A stretch of DNA of 64,000 nucleotides from Neisseriaceae bacterium JH1-16 (GTDB lineage Bacteria; Pseudomonadota; Gammaproteobacteria; Burkholderiales; Chromobacteriaceae). The notes below the pieces were generated by a model. That model ran no database searches, was not told the DNA's origin, and saw only the letters and a program-made list of their open reading frames with translations. The stretch lies in the NCBI GenBank assembly GCA_025989215.1, contig JAPDNP010000006.1:62001-126000 (forward strand), written 5' to 3'. The stretch's first letter is position 1. Each line of letters begins with the position of its first letter. Shown here piece after piece: positions 51,725-62,515 of the stretch. Made by a program: the position numbers and the translations under genes.

Positions 51725-52258
51725 TCAGGCCTGCTTGTTGAAGTTCTTCACGCCTTCAACCAGCTCGTGGGTCGCGTCTTCCAGCGTGCCCCAGCCCTGG
51801 ATTTTCACCCATTTGCCCTTTTCCAGATCCTTGTAGTGCTCGAAGAAGTGCACCATCTGGTCGCGCAGCAACTGCGGCAGGTCTTCCAGCTTCTGGATGT
51901 CCTTGTACATCGGGCACAGCTTCTCGACCGGCACAGCCACCAGCTTGGCGTCGACGCCGCCGTCGTCTTCCATCTTCAACAGACCCAGTGCACGGCAGCG
52001 CACCACGACGCCCGGCGGCAGGCCGAACGGGGTCACCACTAGCACGTCGACCGGATCGCCGTCGCCGGACAGGGTGTTCGGTACGAAGCCGTAGTTGGCC
52101 GGGTACATCATCGAGGTACCCATGAAGCGGTCAACGAAGATCGCGCCGGAGTCCTTGTCGAATTCGTACTTGATCGGTGCGCTGTTGGCGGTGATTTCGA
52201 TCACGACGTTGAAGTCGTTCGGCATGTCCTTGCCCGGGGCGATACGGTCGAGATTCAT
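51725..52258 (-). CDS. ppa: Inorganic pyrophosphatase, family I
   Basis: A 177-residue soluble pyrophosphatase, the usual length. IEITANSAPIKYEFDKDSGAIFVDR and GDGDPVDVLVVTP hold the Glu, Lys and Asp residues of the metal-pyrophosphate site; EHYKDLEKGKWVKIQGW is the C-terminal signature. It hydrolyses pyrophosphate from biosynthetic reactions. ATG 52258 gives the typical MNLDRIAPG start; a TTG at 52279 would add 7 residues. It diverges from coq7. Confidence 0.97.
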   Translation of the reverse strand: MNLDRIAPGKDMPNDFNVVIEITANSAPIKYEFDKDSGAIFVDRFMGTSMMYPANYGFVPNTLSGDGDPVDVLVVTPFGLPPGVVVRCRALGLLKMEDDGGVDAKLVAVPVEKLCPMYKDIQKLEDLPQLLRDQMVHFFEHYKDLEKGKWVKIQGWGTLEDATHELVEGVKNFNKQA

Positions 52259-52376
52259 CGGGGATGTCCTCTTGCTCAATTAGTTGTCTGAAAACCTGCC
52301 GATTATATCAGCAAGCGGCAGCGGCCCAAGGCGTGGGCGGGTATAATCGCCGGGAAAAATTGCCGATGGGTGGTCC

Positions 52377-53000
52377 ATGTTGCTCGATTCCCTGATTACC
52401 GAATTCGACCGCGGCCTGCGCACGCTTTTTGCGTCTGCCGCGAGTAGCCGTGCACATCCGGACGCGGCACTGCCGGAGTCGGAGTTGTCCGACGCCGAGA
52501 AGCAGCATGCGCTAGGCCTGATGCGTGTCAATCACTGCGGCGAGGTGTGCGCCCAGGCGCTCTACCAGGGGCAGGCGCTGACGGCGCGCGACCCGGCGGC
52601 GCGCGAGGCGCTGAAGCAGGCGGCGTTCGAAGAGGTCGAGCACCTGGCGTGGACCGAACAGCGCATTCATGAACTGGGCGGACGAACTAGCCTGCTCAAC
52701 CCACTGTGGTACACCGGTTCGCTGGCGATGGGCGTGGCCGCCGGCCTGCTCGGCGACAGGTGGAACCTGGGTTTCCTGGAGGAAACCGAACACCAGGTCG
52801 CGGCGCATCTCGACAGCCATCTGGAACAATTGCCCGAGCAGGATGCCAAGAGCCGCGCCATCGTCGAGCAGATGCGCGATGACGAGGTGAAGCATGCCGA
52901 GATGGCTCACGAACAGGGCGCGGCCAAGCTGCCGCTGCCGGTGCGCGGCATGATGACGCTGACGGCGAAGTTGATGACCGGGGCAAGCTACCGGATCTGA
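52377..53000 (+). CDS. coq7: Demethoxyubiquinone hydroxylase Coq7
   Basis: A 207-residue di-iron protein. The carboxylate/His ligands lie in [40 protein letters not shown] and [10 protein letters not shown]. It performs the late C6 hydroxylation in ubiquinone synthesis, the Coq7 alternative to flavin-dependent UbiF found in many betaproteobacteria. A TATAAT at 52342-52347 lies 30 bases upstream of the ATG, though no good -35 is seen. A long hairpin terminator follows. Confidence 0.96.
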   Translation: MLLDSLITEFDRGLRTLFASAASSRAHPDAALPESELSDAEKQHALGLMRVNHCGEVCAQALYQGQALTARDPAAREALKQAAFEEVEHLAWTEQRIHELGGRTSLLNPLWYTGSLAMGVAAGLLGDRWNLGFLEETEHQVAAHLDSHLEQLPEQDAKSRAIVEQMRDDEVKHAEMAHEQGAAKLPLPVRGMMTLTAKLMTGASYRI

Positions 53001-53031
53001 GCCGGCATCAGCCTGTTGCAGCATCAAAGAA

Positions 53032-53065
53032 ACGGCCCGACCGCGTATCTGTGCGGTCGGGCCGT
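53032..53065. terminator. Hairpin between coq7 and lipase chaperone genes
   Basis: A 13-bp perfect stem ACGGCCCGACCGC / GCGGTCGGGCCGT with an 8-base loop between convergent genes. An exact GTTGGCCGAA word follows at 53070. Confidence 0.75.
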
Positions 53066-53082
53066 TGTCGTTGGCCGAAGCC

Positions 53083-55019
<1,937 letters not shown>

Positions 55020-55040
55020 TCAAACTCCAAACGTATGTTC

Positions 55041-55069
55041 GTTTTATTTTTGGTCGGCAGCGCTGTCAA
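55041..55069 (-). promoter_or_regulatory. Lipase operon promoter
   Basis: Read on the minus strand: TTGACA (55069-55064), a 17-base spacer, TAAAAC (55046-55041), in an AT-rich patch 67 bases upstream of the lipase ATG. Confidence 0.7.
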
Positions 55070-55134
55070 GAAAACAATCACTTGTCATTAAGAGGGTTCG
55101 CCAGGCTTGGCCGACATACCGAGCGGGTGGGCGC

Positions 55135-55156
55135 AAAAAAAGGGCCGAACGGCCCC
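55135..55156 (-). terminator. Terminator after the Na+/H+ antiporter gene
   Basis: A short GGGCC-GAAC-GGCCC stem next to seven A's on the left, which read as a U-run on the minus strand, 23 bases past the antiporter stop. Confidence 0.65.
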
Positions 55157-55178
55157 TGGTGGGTGTGGCGCTTACGCC

Positions 55179-56582
55179 TCAGAAGAATAGCCCGCCGATC
55201 AGCACAAAGGTCGGCAGCAGGATGGCGCCGGACCAGGCCAGATAGCCGAAGAAGCTCGGCATCGCCACGCCGCGTTCCTCGGCGATCGCCTTGACCATGA
55301 AGTTGGGCGCGTTGCCGATGTAGCTGTTGGCGCCCATGAACACCGCGCCGGCCGAGATCGCCGTCAGCGTGACCGCGCCGGTCGTCATCAGCTGTTGGGC
55401 GTCGCCGCCGGCCAGATTGAAGAACACCAGATAGGTCGGGGCATTGTCGAGGAAGCTCGACAGCGCGCCGGTGAGCCAGAAGTAGGCGAGCGGGTTGGCC
55501 GAACCGTCCGGGTGCTTGACCAACGCCACCAGCGGCGCGAACGGGCCGGCGGCGCCGGCCTTCAGCATCGCCAGCACCGGGATCATGGTGACGAAGATGG
55601 CGGCGAACAGCTTGGCCACCTCCTGCATCGGCCCCCAGTTGAAGACATTGGCGGTGCGGCAACGGCCCGGCGTCAGGCTGAGCGACAGCAGCGTCGCCGC
55701 CAGCAGCAGGCCGTCGCGCAGCACGTCCTGCAGTTGCACTTCCAGCCCGGCCAGCTGCCAGCTGATGCCCGGATGCCAGGCGCCGGACAGCAGCACCGCG
55801 CCGACGATGACGCCGAGCAGGGCCAGGTTGACCTTGCCCTCCAGCGTGACGCGCGAGTCGGGCGTCGGGTCGGGCAGCGGCGGCAGCTCGTCCTCCTTGT
55901 GGTAGTAGTGGCGGTCGACCAGGTAGAACAACGCCAAGAGCAGCACGCTGGCCACCGCCATCGGCGGCAACAGGTGAGCGGCGGTCCAGCCGAAGCTGAC
56001 GCCCTTCAGGAAGCCGAGGAACAGCGGCGGGTCGCCCAGCGGGGTGAGCGAGCCGCCGATATTGGCGACCAGGAAGATGAAGAACACCACCACGTGGGTC
56101 TTGTAGCGGCGGTTGTCATTGGCGCGCAGCAGCGGCCGGATCAGCAGCATCGCCGCGCCAGTGGTGCCGGTGAGGCTGGCCAGCAGGGTGCCGATGGCGA
56201 GCAGGCGGGTGTTGGTGCCGGGCGAGCCGTGCAGATTGCCGCGCACGTACAGGCCGCCCGCGACGGTGAACAGCGCCACCAGCAGAATGATGAAGGGCAG
56301 GTATTCGAGCAAGAGGGTGTGCAGCAGTGCGTGGCCGAGCTCGGCGGCGCCGTGGGCGAGGCCGAACGGAATCAACAGCGCCAGCGCCCAGCCGGCGGCG
56401 ATCTTGCCGAAGTGGTGGTGCCATAGCTTGGGCAGGATCAGCGGCAACAGCGCGATCGACAGCAGCAGGCCCGCGAAGGGCAGGGCGTAGAGCGGCGACA
56501 GCGCGGCGCCGTCGACGTTGGCCGAAGCGAGTGGCGCGGCCAATAGCAGCGGCAGTCCCGCGGCGAGGGTTCTGGAGGTCAT
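55179..56582 (-). CDS. Sodium:proton antiporter (NhaD/ArsB-like ion transporter superfamily)
   Basis: A 467-residue protein with about 11-12 membrane helices. LYALPFAGLLLSIALLPLILPKLWHHHFGKIA at the N-terminus, GGSLTPLGDPPLFLGFLKGV and the late MGANSYIGNAPNFMVKAIAEERGV match the group annotated as sodium:proton antiporters within the citrate/arsenite transporter superfamily. The first ~22 residues look like a cleavable or first-helix signal (LLLAAPLASA). ATG 56582 is chosen as the natural start; the open frame upstream runs into the arnD-like gene. Ion specificity is inferred. Confidence 0.85.
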   Translation of the reverse strand: MTSRTLAAGLPLLLAAPLASANVDGAALSPLYALPFAGLLLSIALLPLILPKLWHHHFGKIAAGWALALLIPFGLAHGAAELGHALLHTLLLEYLPFIILLVALFTVAGGLYVRGNLHGSPGTNTRLLAIGTLLASLTGTTGAAMLLIRPLLRANDNRRYKTHVVVFFIFLVANIGGSLTPLGDPPLFLGFLKGVSFGWTAAHLLPPMAVASVLLLALFYLVDRHYYHKEDELPPLPDPTPDSRVTLEGKVNLALLGVIVGAVLLSGAWHPGISWQLAGLEVQLQDVLRDGLLLAATLLSLSLTPGRCRTANVFNWGPMQEVAKLFAAIFVTMIPVLAMLKAGAAGPFAPLVALVKHPDGSANPLAYFWLTGALSSFLDNAPTYLVFFNLAGGDAQQLMTTGAVTLTAISAGAVFMGANSYIGNAPNFMVKAIAEERGVAMPSFFGYLAWSGAILLPTFVLIGGLFF

Positions 56583-56733
56583 GACGGATTCTGTTATGGC
56601 GCCGTTGACGAACCCTGACTGCTGCAGTGGTGCGACGAGGTGGGCCGCGCACCGGATGGGCGTGGCGGTTCGGGTTCGTGGCGGCGCTGGATGAAAACGG
56701 CCGGCATCTGTGACCGGTCCGACGGCGCGAAAA

Positions 56734-56768
56734 GCAAAACCGGAAGGCATCGTCAGATGGCTTCCGGT
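56734..56768 (-). terminator. Terminator after arnD
   Basis: An imperfect stem ACCGGAAG-CATC / GATG-CTTCCGGT with a GTCA loop and an A-rich left flank, 24 bases past the arnD-like stop, closing the arn operon. Confidence 0.65.
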
Positions 56769-56791
56769 CGGGTGCGGCCGTAGGGCTAATC

Positions 56792-57706
56792 TTACTCGCT
56801 TATCGCGGCGCCTTGCAGTGCCAGCGTGCCGCTGCGGCCGGGGATCTCGCCCATTTCGACGCGGCAGCGCGGCAGGTTGGCCGCATCGAGCGCGGCGAAC
56901 TGCTCGGCGGTCGAGACGAGCTTGTAACCCTGCGCCTTCCAGCCGGCCAACAGGCGGTCGAAGGTGGCCAGCAGCTTCATGCCTTCCAGCTCGGCGTGCA
57001 GGGTATAGACGTGGCCGTGCGTGCTCGGCGCGGCGGTGATAGCCAGCAGGTGTTCGTGCACATTGTCGGCGGTCCAGCCGTCGATGCCGATCAGCTCGTC
57101 GAGCGTCGGCAAGGTGCTGGGCAGCTGCGGTACGCCAAGGTCGCGGCCCTGGGCGTCGACCGGTTGGAACGGATATTCGCCGCGGCCGTCCGAAGCGTAG
57201 TCGAGGCCGAATTCCTTCTGCAGCGCGTAGGCCGCCTCGTTCATCTGCCAGCCGGCCGCGCCGTGGGTGCGCGGCGGGGTGCCGAAGATCTCGGTGAAAC
57301 GCTGCACCGCCTTCTGCATCTCGGCACGGGTCCAGGCGGCGTCCTTGCCGGCGACGTAGTCCTGCCACTTGATGTGGTCCCAGGTGTGGATGCCGACCTC
57401 GAAGCCGTCGTCGCGCACCGAGCGCAGCAGCGCTGCCTCGCGTCGGCCGATGTCCGGGCCGGGCAACAGCGTGCCGTACAGCAGGGTGCGGATGCCGTAG
57501 TGCTCGACCACCGAGGTGCGCGACACCTTGGACAGGAAGCCGGGGCGGAACACCCGCTTGATCGCGCGGCCGGTGTGGTCCGGGCCGAGGCTGAACAGGA
57601 AGGTGGCGCCGGCTTGATGGCGCTTGAGGATCTCGACCAGCTGCGGCACGCCCTCGCGGGTGCCGCGCCAGGTGTCGACGTCGATCTTGAGCGCGAGTGT
57701 TTTCAT
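56792..57706 (-). CDS. arnD: 4-deoxy-4-formamido-L-arabinose-phosphoundecaprenol deformylase ArnD
   Basis: A 304-residue polysaccharide-deacetylase-fold protein. LALKIDVDTWRGTREGVPQL, ATFLFSLGPDHTGRAI, GFEVGIHTWDHIKWQD and RTHGAAGWQMN carry the Asp/His metal site and are diagnostic of ArnD. It removes the formyl group from undecaprenyl-phosphate-linked Ara4FN before export. It is the last gene of the arn operon, about 150 bases after the decarboxylase gene, and precedes a terminator. Confidence 0.94.
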   Translation of the reverse strand: MKTLALKIDVDTWRGTREGVPQLVEILKRHQAGATFLFSLGPDHTGRAIKRVFRPGFLSKVSRTSVVEHYGIRTLLYGTLLPGPDIGRREAALLRSVRDDGFEVGIHTWDHIKWQDYVAGKDAAWTRAEMQKAVQRFTEIFGTPPRTHGAAGWQMNEAAYALQKEFGLDYASDGRGEYPFQPVDAQGRDLGVPQLPSTLPTLDELIGIDGWTADNVHEHLLAITAAPSTHGHVYTLHAELEGMKLLATFDRLLAGWKAQGYKLVSTAEQFAALDAANLPRCRVEMGEIPGRSGTLALQGAAISE

Positions 57707-57858
57707 GGCAGGCTGCTTCGGAAGGTAGGGGAAAAGACGGTGTGCCGCGGCGTCACAGGCAAAAGCACGGACAGGTCAGCGACCGTGGTCTTGCGTGTGG
57801 GGCTGCGGGCCCCACGAGTGCGGCGGCAGGCCGGGCGGCCCGCCGCGGCACAGCGGAC

Positions 57859-58902
57859 TTACTGCGACAGGTCGCGCGACGCTACCACTTGATCGCGGTA
57901 GTAGTCGTAGATGCCTTTCAGTGCGTCGGCCATTACAACGGTCGGCGCCCAGTCCAGATCGGTCTTGGTGTTGTCGATCTTCGGCACGCGGTTCTGCACG
58001 TCCTGGTAGCCCTTGCCGTAGTAGGCGCCCGAGGTGGTTTCCTCGACCTTCACCTTGTCGGCGTTGAGCTGGTATTCCGGGTAGACGCGCGCCAGGTCCA
58101 GCATCATCTGGGCCAGTTCGCGGATCGAGAAGTTGTTGCTCGGGTTGCCGATGTTGTAGATCTGGCCCGATGCCTTGCCGTCCTTGTTCTCGATGATCTT
58201 CATCAGCGCGGCGATGCCGTCGTCCACGTAGGTGAACGCGCGCTTCTGGTGGCCGCCGTCGACCAGCTTGATGGTCTCACCTCGCACGATGTGGCCCAGG
58301 AACTGGGTGATCACGCGGCTGGAGCCTTCCTTCGGGGTGTTGATGTTGTCCAGACCGCCGCCGATCCAGTTGAACGGGCGGAACAGGGTGTAGTTGAGGC
58401 CCTGATCCATGCCGTAGGCGTGGATGACGCGGTCCATCAGCTGCTTGGAGCAGGAGTAGATCCAGCGCGGCTTGTTGATCGGGCCGCAGATCAGCTCGGA
58501 GTTGTCCGGGTCGAACTCTTCGTCGTGGCACATGCCGTACACCTCGGAGGTGGACGGGAACACCAGGTGCTTCTTGTACTGCACACACTGACGCACGATC
58601 GGCAGGTTGGCTTCGAAGTCCAGCTCGAACACGCGCAGCGGGTTGTTCACGTAGGTGGACGGGGTAGCAATGGCGACCAGCGGCAGCACCACGTCGCACT
58701 TCTTCACGTGGTATTCGATCCATTCCTTGTTGATGGTGATGTCACCCTCGAAGAAATGGAAGCGCGGGTGGTCCATCCACTCGGCTACGCGGTCGGCATG
58801 CATGTCCATGCCGTAGATTTCCCAGTCGGTGTTATCGATGATGCTGCGAGTCAGGTGGTGGCCGATGAAGCCGTTCACGCCGAGGATCAGGACTTTTTTC
58901 AT
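57859..58902 (-). CDS. UDP-glucuronate oxidative decarboxylase (separate ArnA C-terminal domain)
   Basis: A 347-residue SDR equivalent to the C-terminal half of ArnA: GVNGFIG at residues 8-14 binds NAD+, PSTSEVYG (116-123) has Ser119/Glu120, and Tyr149/Lys153 lie in YSCSK. FRPFNWIGGGLDNINTPKEG is an ArnA signature. It makes UDP-4-keto-pentose for Ara4N; the stand-alone form in Ralstonia also yields UDP-xylose. Here it is separate from the formyltransferase, with a 61-base gap. It may compete with Uxs at 14.3 kb for UDP-glucuronate. Confidence 0.92.
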   Translation of the reverse strand: MKKVLILGVNGFIGHHLTRSIIDNTDWEIYGMDMHADRVAEWMDHPRFHFFEGDITINKEWIEYHVKKCDVVLPLVAIATPSTYVNNPLRVFELDFEANLPIVRQCVQYKKHLVFPSTSEVYGMCHDEEFDPDNSELICGPINKPRWIYSCSKQLMDRVIHAYGMDQGLNYTLFRPFNWIGGGLDNINTPKEGSSRVITQFLGHIVRGETIKLVDGGHQKRAFTYVDDGIAALMKIIENKDGKASGQIYNIGNPSNNFSIRELAQMMLDLARVYPEYQLNADKVKVEETTSGAYYGKGYQDVQNRVPKIDNTKTDLDWAPTVVMADALKGIYDYYRDQVVASRDLSQ

Positions 58903-58963
58903 TGTGTGGGTTTCCTCTGCCGTCGCGACTGGCGACGGAGGTTGAGCTAGTTAAACGTCAATT

Positions 58964-59884
58964 CTAGAGAGCAATCGGGCCGTTGCCAAAGCGGGTGCGG
59001 AACGCCGCGGCATCGAGCGGAGCATCGCCGAGGCTGGCGTCGAGCACGCGCAGCCGGCCACCGTCGGCACAGGCAAGATACAGCGCGTCGGCATCGGCAT
59101 AGAGTTCGGTGCGCTCGACGGTTCGGCCAACGTTGCCGGCGCGCAGCGTGCGCCAGATCACCACGCGGCCGGCGTCGATATCGCTAAACGCGCCAGGGTA
59201 GGGATGGGTGACCGCGCGCACGAAATCGTGCAGCTGCTTGGCGCCGATGCCGGCAGCGATGCGGCCGTCTTCGGCCTTGCGGCCGCCGAAGTAGCCGCCC
59301 AGGCTCAGGTCCTGCTCGGTGAAGACGGCGCTGCCGTCGAGCAAGCCCGGCAGGCAGCGCCACAGCACCAGCTCGGCGGCGACGGTGACCTTGTCGAACA
59401 CCTCCTGCGCGGTGTCGTCCGGCAGGATCGGCACGGCGAACTGGTCGACGATGGCGCCGTTGTCGGGCTTCTCGTTCATCACGTGCAAGGTGGCGCCGGT
59501 CTCGGTCTCGCCGTGGATCACCGCCCAGTTGGTCGGCACTCGGCCGCGGTACTTCGGCAGCAGCGAACCGTGCATATTGTACGAGCCGCGCGGCGCCACC
59601 TGTAGCAGCGGCGCCTTCAGCATATTGCGGTAGTAGAACGAGAACAGGAAGTCGGGCTTGGCCGCGCGCACCGCCTCGAGCACCTCGGGGGTGTTCGGGT
59701 CGTCCGGGGTGATCACCGGGATGCCGTGGCTTTCGGCCAACTTCTGCACGCTGCCGAACCAGATGGTCTCGTTCGGGTTGTCGCGGTGGGTGACCACCAG
59801 CGCCACCTCGACGCCGCGGCCGAGCAACGCCGACAGACAGCGTACGCCGACGTTATGGTAGGCGAACACGACGGCACGACTCAT
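58964..59884 (-). CDS. UDP-Ara4N formyltransferase (separate ArnA N-terminal domain)
   Basis: A 306-residue formyltransferase equivalent to the N-terminal half of ArnA. The catalytic residues are Asn103 and His105 in YNMHGSLLP and Asp141 in EKPDNGA; RGRVPTNWAVIHGE is the usual ArnA substrate segment. It transfers formyl from N10-formyl-THF to UDP-Ara4N. Its start overlaps the arnC stop by 4 bases. In E. coli both ArnA activities are one chain; here the halves are adjacent genes. Confidence 0.93.
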   Translation of the reverse strand: MSRAVVFAYHNVGVRCLSALLGRGVEVALVVTHRDNPNETIWFGSVQKLAESHGIPVITPDDPNTPEVLEAVRAAKPDFLFSFYYRNMLKAPLLQVAPRGSYNMHGSLLPKYRGRVPTNWAVIHGETETGATLHVMNEKPDNGAIVDQFAVPILPDDTAQEVFDKVTVAAELVLWRCLPGLLDGSAVFTEQDLSLGGYFGGRKAEDGRIAAGIGAKQLHDFVRAVTHPYPGAFSDIDAGRVVIWRTLRAGNVGRTVERTELYADADALYLACADGGRLRVLDASLGDAPLDAAAFRTRFGNGPIAL

Positions 59885-60828
59885 GGCTGCTCCTTCTGTT
59901 CCAGCACCGCAGAGACCACGTAGCGCGGGCGCTGGCGTACTTCCTGGTAGATGCGGCCGATGTATTCACCCAATAAGCCGATGCCGAACAGCGCGATGCC
60001 GATCAGCAGGAAGGCGATCGCGAACAGCGTGAACAGTCCGCCTTCTTCCGGGCCGAGGATGAGTCTGCGCGCGCCCAGGTAGACGACCAAGAAGCCCGAC
60101 AGCACCGAGATGATGATGCCGATGAACGAGAACATCTGCAGCGGCACCAAGGAAAAGCCGGTCATCAGGTCGAAGTTCAGGCGGATCAGGCTGTACAGCG
60201 AGTACTTCGACTCGCCGGCGAAGCGTTCCTCGTGGCCGACGATGACCTCGGTCGGGTTCTGCGAGAACTGGTACGCCAGCGCCGGGATGAAGGTATGCAT
60301 CTCGTTGCACTGGTTGATGGTGTCGATGATGCGGCGGCTGTAGGCGCGCATCATGCAGCCCTGGTCGGTCATCTTGATCTTGGTGATGCGCTCGCGCAGC
60401 CGGTTCATCGCGCGGCTGGCGACGTGGCGCCACCAGCTGTCGTTGCGCTGGCGGCGGATCGAGCCGACGTAGTCGTGGCCCTTGTCCATTTCGGCCAATA
60501 GCACGGCGATGTCTTCTGGCGGGTTCTGCAGGTCGGCGTCCAGCGTGACGATGCGCTCGCCACGGCTGTGCTCGAAGCCGGCCAGGATGGCGCGGTGCTG
60601 GCCGAAGTTGCCGTTGAACAGCACCACGCGGGTCACGTCGGGGCGCAGGTGGAACTGGTCGGCCAACAGGCGCGGCGATGCGTCGCGGCTGCCGTCGTTG
60701 ACGAACACCACCTCGTAGCGGATGCCGAGCGCATCGAGCGCCGGATAGAGTCGGTTGAACAGCTCGTTGAGACCGTCTTCTTCGTTGTAAACCGGGATGA
60801 CGACGGAAAGATCGATGGGGGAGGTCAT
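59881..60828 (-). CDS. arnC: Undecaprenyl-phosphate Ara4FN transferase ArnC
   Basis: A 315-residue membrane GT2. LSVVIPVYNEEDGLNELF opens the Rossmann part, TLDADLQNPPEDI carries the DxD motif, and two C-terminal helices (about residues 232-255 and 268-292) anchor it. FAGESKYSLYSLIRLNFDLMTGFS is an ArnC/DPM1 marker. It moves Ara4FN onto undecaprenyl phosphate. It sits between arnB and the formyltransferase gene. Confidence 0.95.
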   Translation of the reverse strand: MTSPIDLSVVIPVYNEEDGLNELFNRLYPALDALGIRYEVVFVNDGSRDASPRLLADQFHLRPDVTRVVLFNGNFGQHRAILAGFEHSRGERIVTLDADLQNPPEDIAVLLAEMDKGHDYVGSIRRQRNDSWWRHVASRAMNRLRERITKIKMTDQGCMMRAYSRRIIDTINQCNEMHTFIPALAYQFSQNPTEVIVGHEERFAGESKYSLYSLIRLNFDLMTGFSLVPLQMFSFIGIIISVLSGFLVVYLGARRLILGPEEGGLFTLFAIAFLLIGIALFGIGLLGEYIGRIYQEVRQRPRYVVSAVLEQKEQP

Positions 60829-60837
60829 GGGGCTCCG

Positions 60838-61962
60838 TTATTTCAATGCGGGACGCAGCACACGGCTGACTGCCTGGCAGACGCGGATCACATCGGCATC
60901 CTGCATCGCCGGGAACAGCGGCAGGGTGACGGTGCGGCGGCCGATGTCTTCGGCGTGCGGGAAGTCGCCTTCGGCAAAGCCCATGGCGCGGAACAGCGTG
61001 AACAGGTGCATGGCCGGGTAGTGCACGCCGACGCCGACGCCTTCGGCCTTAAGTGAGTCGATGAACTCGGCGCGCGAGATCGACATCTTGGCCAGCGGCA
61101 GCAGCGGCTGGAACATGTGCCAGTTGCTCTGCTCGAAGTCGGCCGGCGGCAGCTCGCAGCCCAGGCTCTTATCGAAGTGTTCGAAGTAGAGGCGGGCCAG
61201 CTCGCGGCGGCGTTCGTTGAAGCCGTCGAGCTTCTTCAGCTGATGCAGGCCGATCACCGCGGCGATGTCGGTCATGTTGGCCTTGCCGCCGAGCACGTCG
61301 ACGTCCATCGTGCCGTCGGCGAAGCGGGTGACGCCCTGCAGGCGCAGCTTCTCGAACAGCCGCGCTTCGTCGTCGTTGTTCAGCACCAGGCAGCCGCCTT
61401 CGCCGCTGGTCATGTTCTTGTTGGCGTGGAAGCTGAACGACACCAGGTCGCCGAAGCTGCCGATGGCGCGGCCATTCCAGTTGGCGCCCATCGACTGCGC
61501 GGCGTCCTCGATCACGCGCAGACCGTGGCGGCCGGCGATGTCGTAGAGGCGGTCGCGGTCGACCGGCAGGCCGGCCAGATCCACCGGGATGATCGCGCGG
61601 GTCTTGGCGGTGATCGCGGCCTCGACCTTGTTAAGGTCGATATTGCGGGTGACCGGATCGGCGTCGACGAACACCGGGGTGGCGCCGACGGTGAGGATCA
61701 CGTTGGCGGTGGCGGCCCAGCTGAGCGGGCAGGTGATCACCTCGTCGCCCGGCTGCACACCGGCGATGCGCAGCGCCATCTCCAGCGCGGCGGTGGCCGA
61801 GGTCACCACCCGCACCGGGCGGCCGCCGACATAGGCGGACAGCGCGGCTTCCAGCTCGCGCGATTTCGGGCCGGTGGTGATCCAGCCGGAACGCAGTACG
61901 TCGCCGACGGCGGCGATGGTGTCCTCGTCGATGCTAGGACGGGTAAACGGCAGGAAGTCCAT
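60838..61962 (-). CDS. arnB: UDP-4-amino-4-deoxy-L-arabinose aminotransferase ArnB
   Basis: A 374-residue DegT/DnrJ-type PLP enzyme. LPFTRPSIDEDTIAAVGDVLRSGWITTGP is the N-terminus, EDAAQSMGANWNGR the cofactor region and SFHANKNMTSGEGG contains the PLP lysine. It converts UDP-4-keto-pentose to UDP-Ara4N. I start at ATG 61962, matching family N-termini; a TTG at 61977 gives five more residues. The dispersed element copy C lies about 35 bases upstream, between it and the arnE-like gene. Confidence 0.94.
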   Translation of the reverse strand: MDFLPFTRPSIDEDTIAAVGDVLRSGWITTGPKSRELEAALSAYVGGRPVRVVTSATAALEMALRIAGVQPGDEVITCPLSWAATANVILTVGATPVFVDADPVTRNIDLNKVEAAITAKTRAIIPVDLAGLPVDRDRLYDIAGRHGLRVIEDAAQSMGANWNGRAIGSFGDLVSFSFHANKNMTSGEGGCLVLNNDDEARLFEKLRLQGVTRFADGTMDVDVLGGKANMTDIAAVIGLHQLKKLDGFNERRRELARLYFEHFDKSLGCELPPADFEQSNWHMFQPLLPLAKMSISRAEFIDSLKAEGVGVGVHYPAMHLFTLFRAMGFAEGDFPHAEDIGRRTVTLPLFPAMQDADVIRVCQAVSRVLRPALK

Positions 61963-61997
61963 GGGGTTCTTGTCCAAAGGTTGGCCGAAAGGGCTCC

Positions 61998-62140
61998 GAG
62001 CCTGTCCATAATCTTGCTGCGCGGCCCTGATCGGGGCTCATGTGCTGCTCGAAATCCTCATGGACAACCACGTCCACTCCGATTTCTGCGCTGCTCTTCA
62101 CCCCGCTGAGGGCCGCTCGCTACAGATTCTGAACAGGCTC
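61998..62140. repeat. ~143-bp dispersed element, copy C (diverged)
   Basis: Terminal inverted repeats GAGCCTGTCCATAATCT and AGATTCTGAACAGGCTC enclose a core with a block like that of copies A and B (CTCATGGACAACCACGTCCACTCCG in two parts; central CATGGAC/GTCCA dyad). Length matches copies A and B but sequence is clearly diverged. It abuts the stop codon of the arnE-like gene and separates it from arnB. An exact GTTGGCCGAA lies just outside at 61980. Confidence 0.7.
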
Positions 62141-62515
62141 TCAGCTGCTGCGCGCGACCAAGACTACGCCGATGATGATCACGGCGATGCCGGCCAGGCG
62201 CTGCACGGTGACCGCTTCGCCGAACAGCCACCAGGCGAGGCCGGCGTTGACCACGTAGCCGATCGACAGCATCGGGTAGGCGATGCTGACCTCGACGCGC
62301 GACAGCGCCATGATCCACACCACTACGCTGATCACGTAGCAGGACAGGCCGCCGATGATCGGCAGATTGGTCGCCAGCGACCAGCCGATCGGCACGATAT
62401 TGGCCGAGGAGAAGTCGAAGTGGCCGATCTGGCGCACCCCGGCCTTCAGGAACAGCTGGGCGGCGGCGTTGAGCAGCACCCCCAGCAGAATCAATCCGAA
62501 TTCAATCAGTTTCAT
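62141..62515 (-). CDS. Small EamA/SMR-type flippase subunit (ArnE-like)
   Basis: A 124-residue protein with four membrane helices. LILLGVLLNAAAQLFLKAGVRQIG and VSIAYPMLSIGYVVNAGLAWWLFGE are the SMR/EamA pattern shared by ArnE and ArnF, which flip undecaprenyl-phosphate-Ara4N. E. coli uses an ArnE-ArnF pair; only one such gene is visible here, so it may act as a homodimer or have a distant partner. It overlaps arnT by 4 bases. Its stop codon directly abuts repeat copy C. Confidence 0.87.
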   Translation of the reverse strand: MKLIEFGLILLGVLLNAAAQLFLKAGVRQIGHFDFSSANIVPIGWSLATNLPIIGGLSCYVISVVVWIMALSRVEVSIAYPMLSIGYVVNAGLAWWLFGEAVTVQRLAGIAVIIIGVVLVARSS

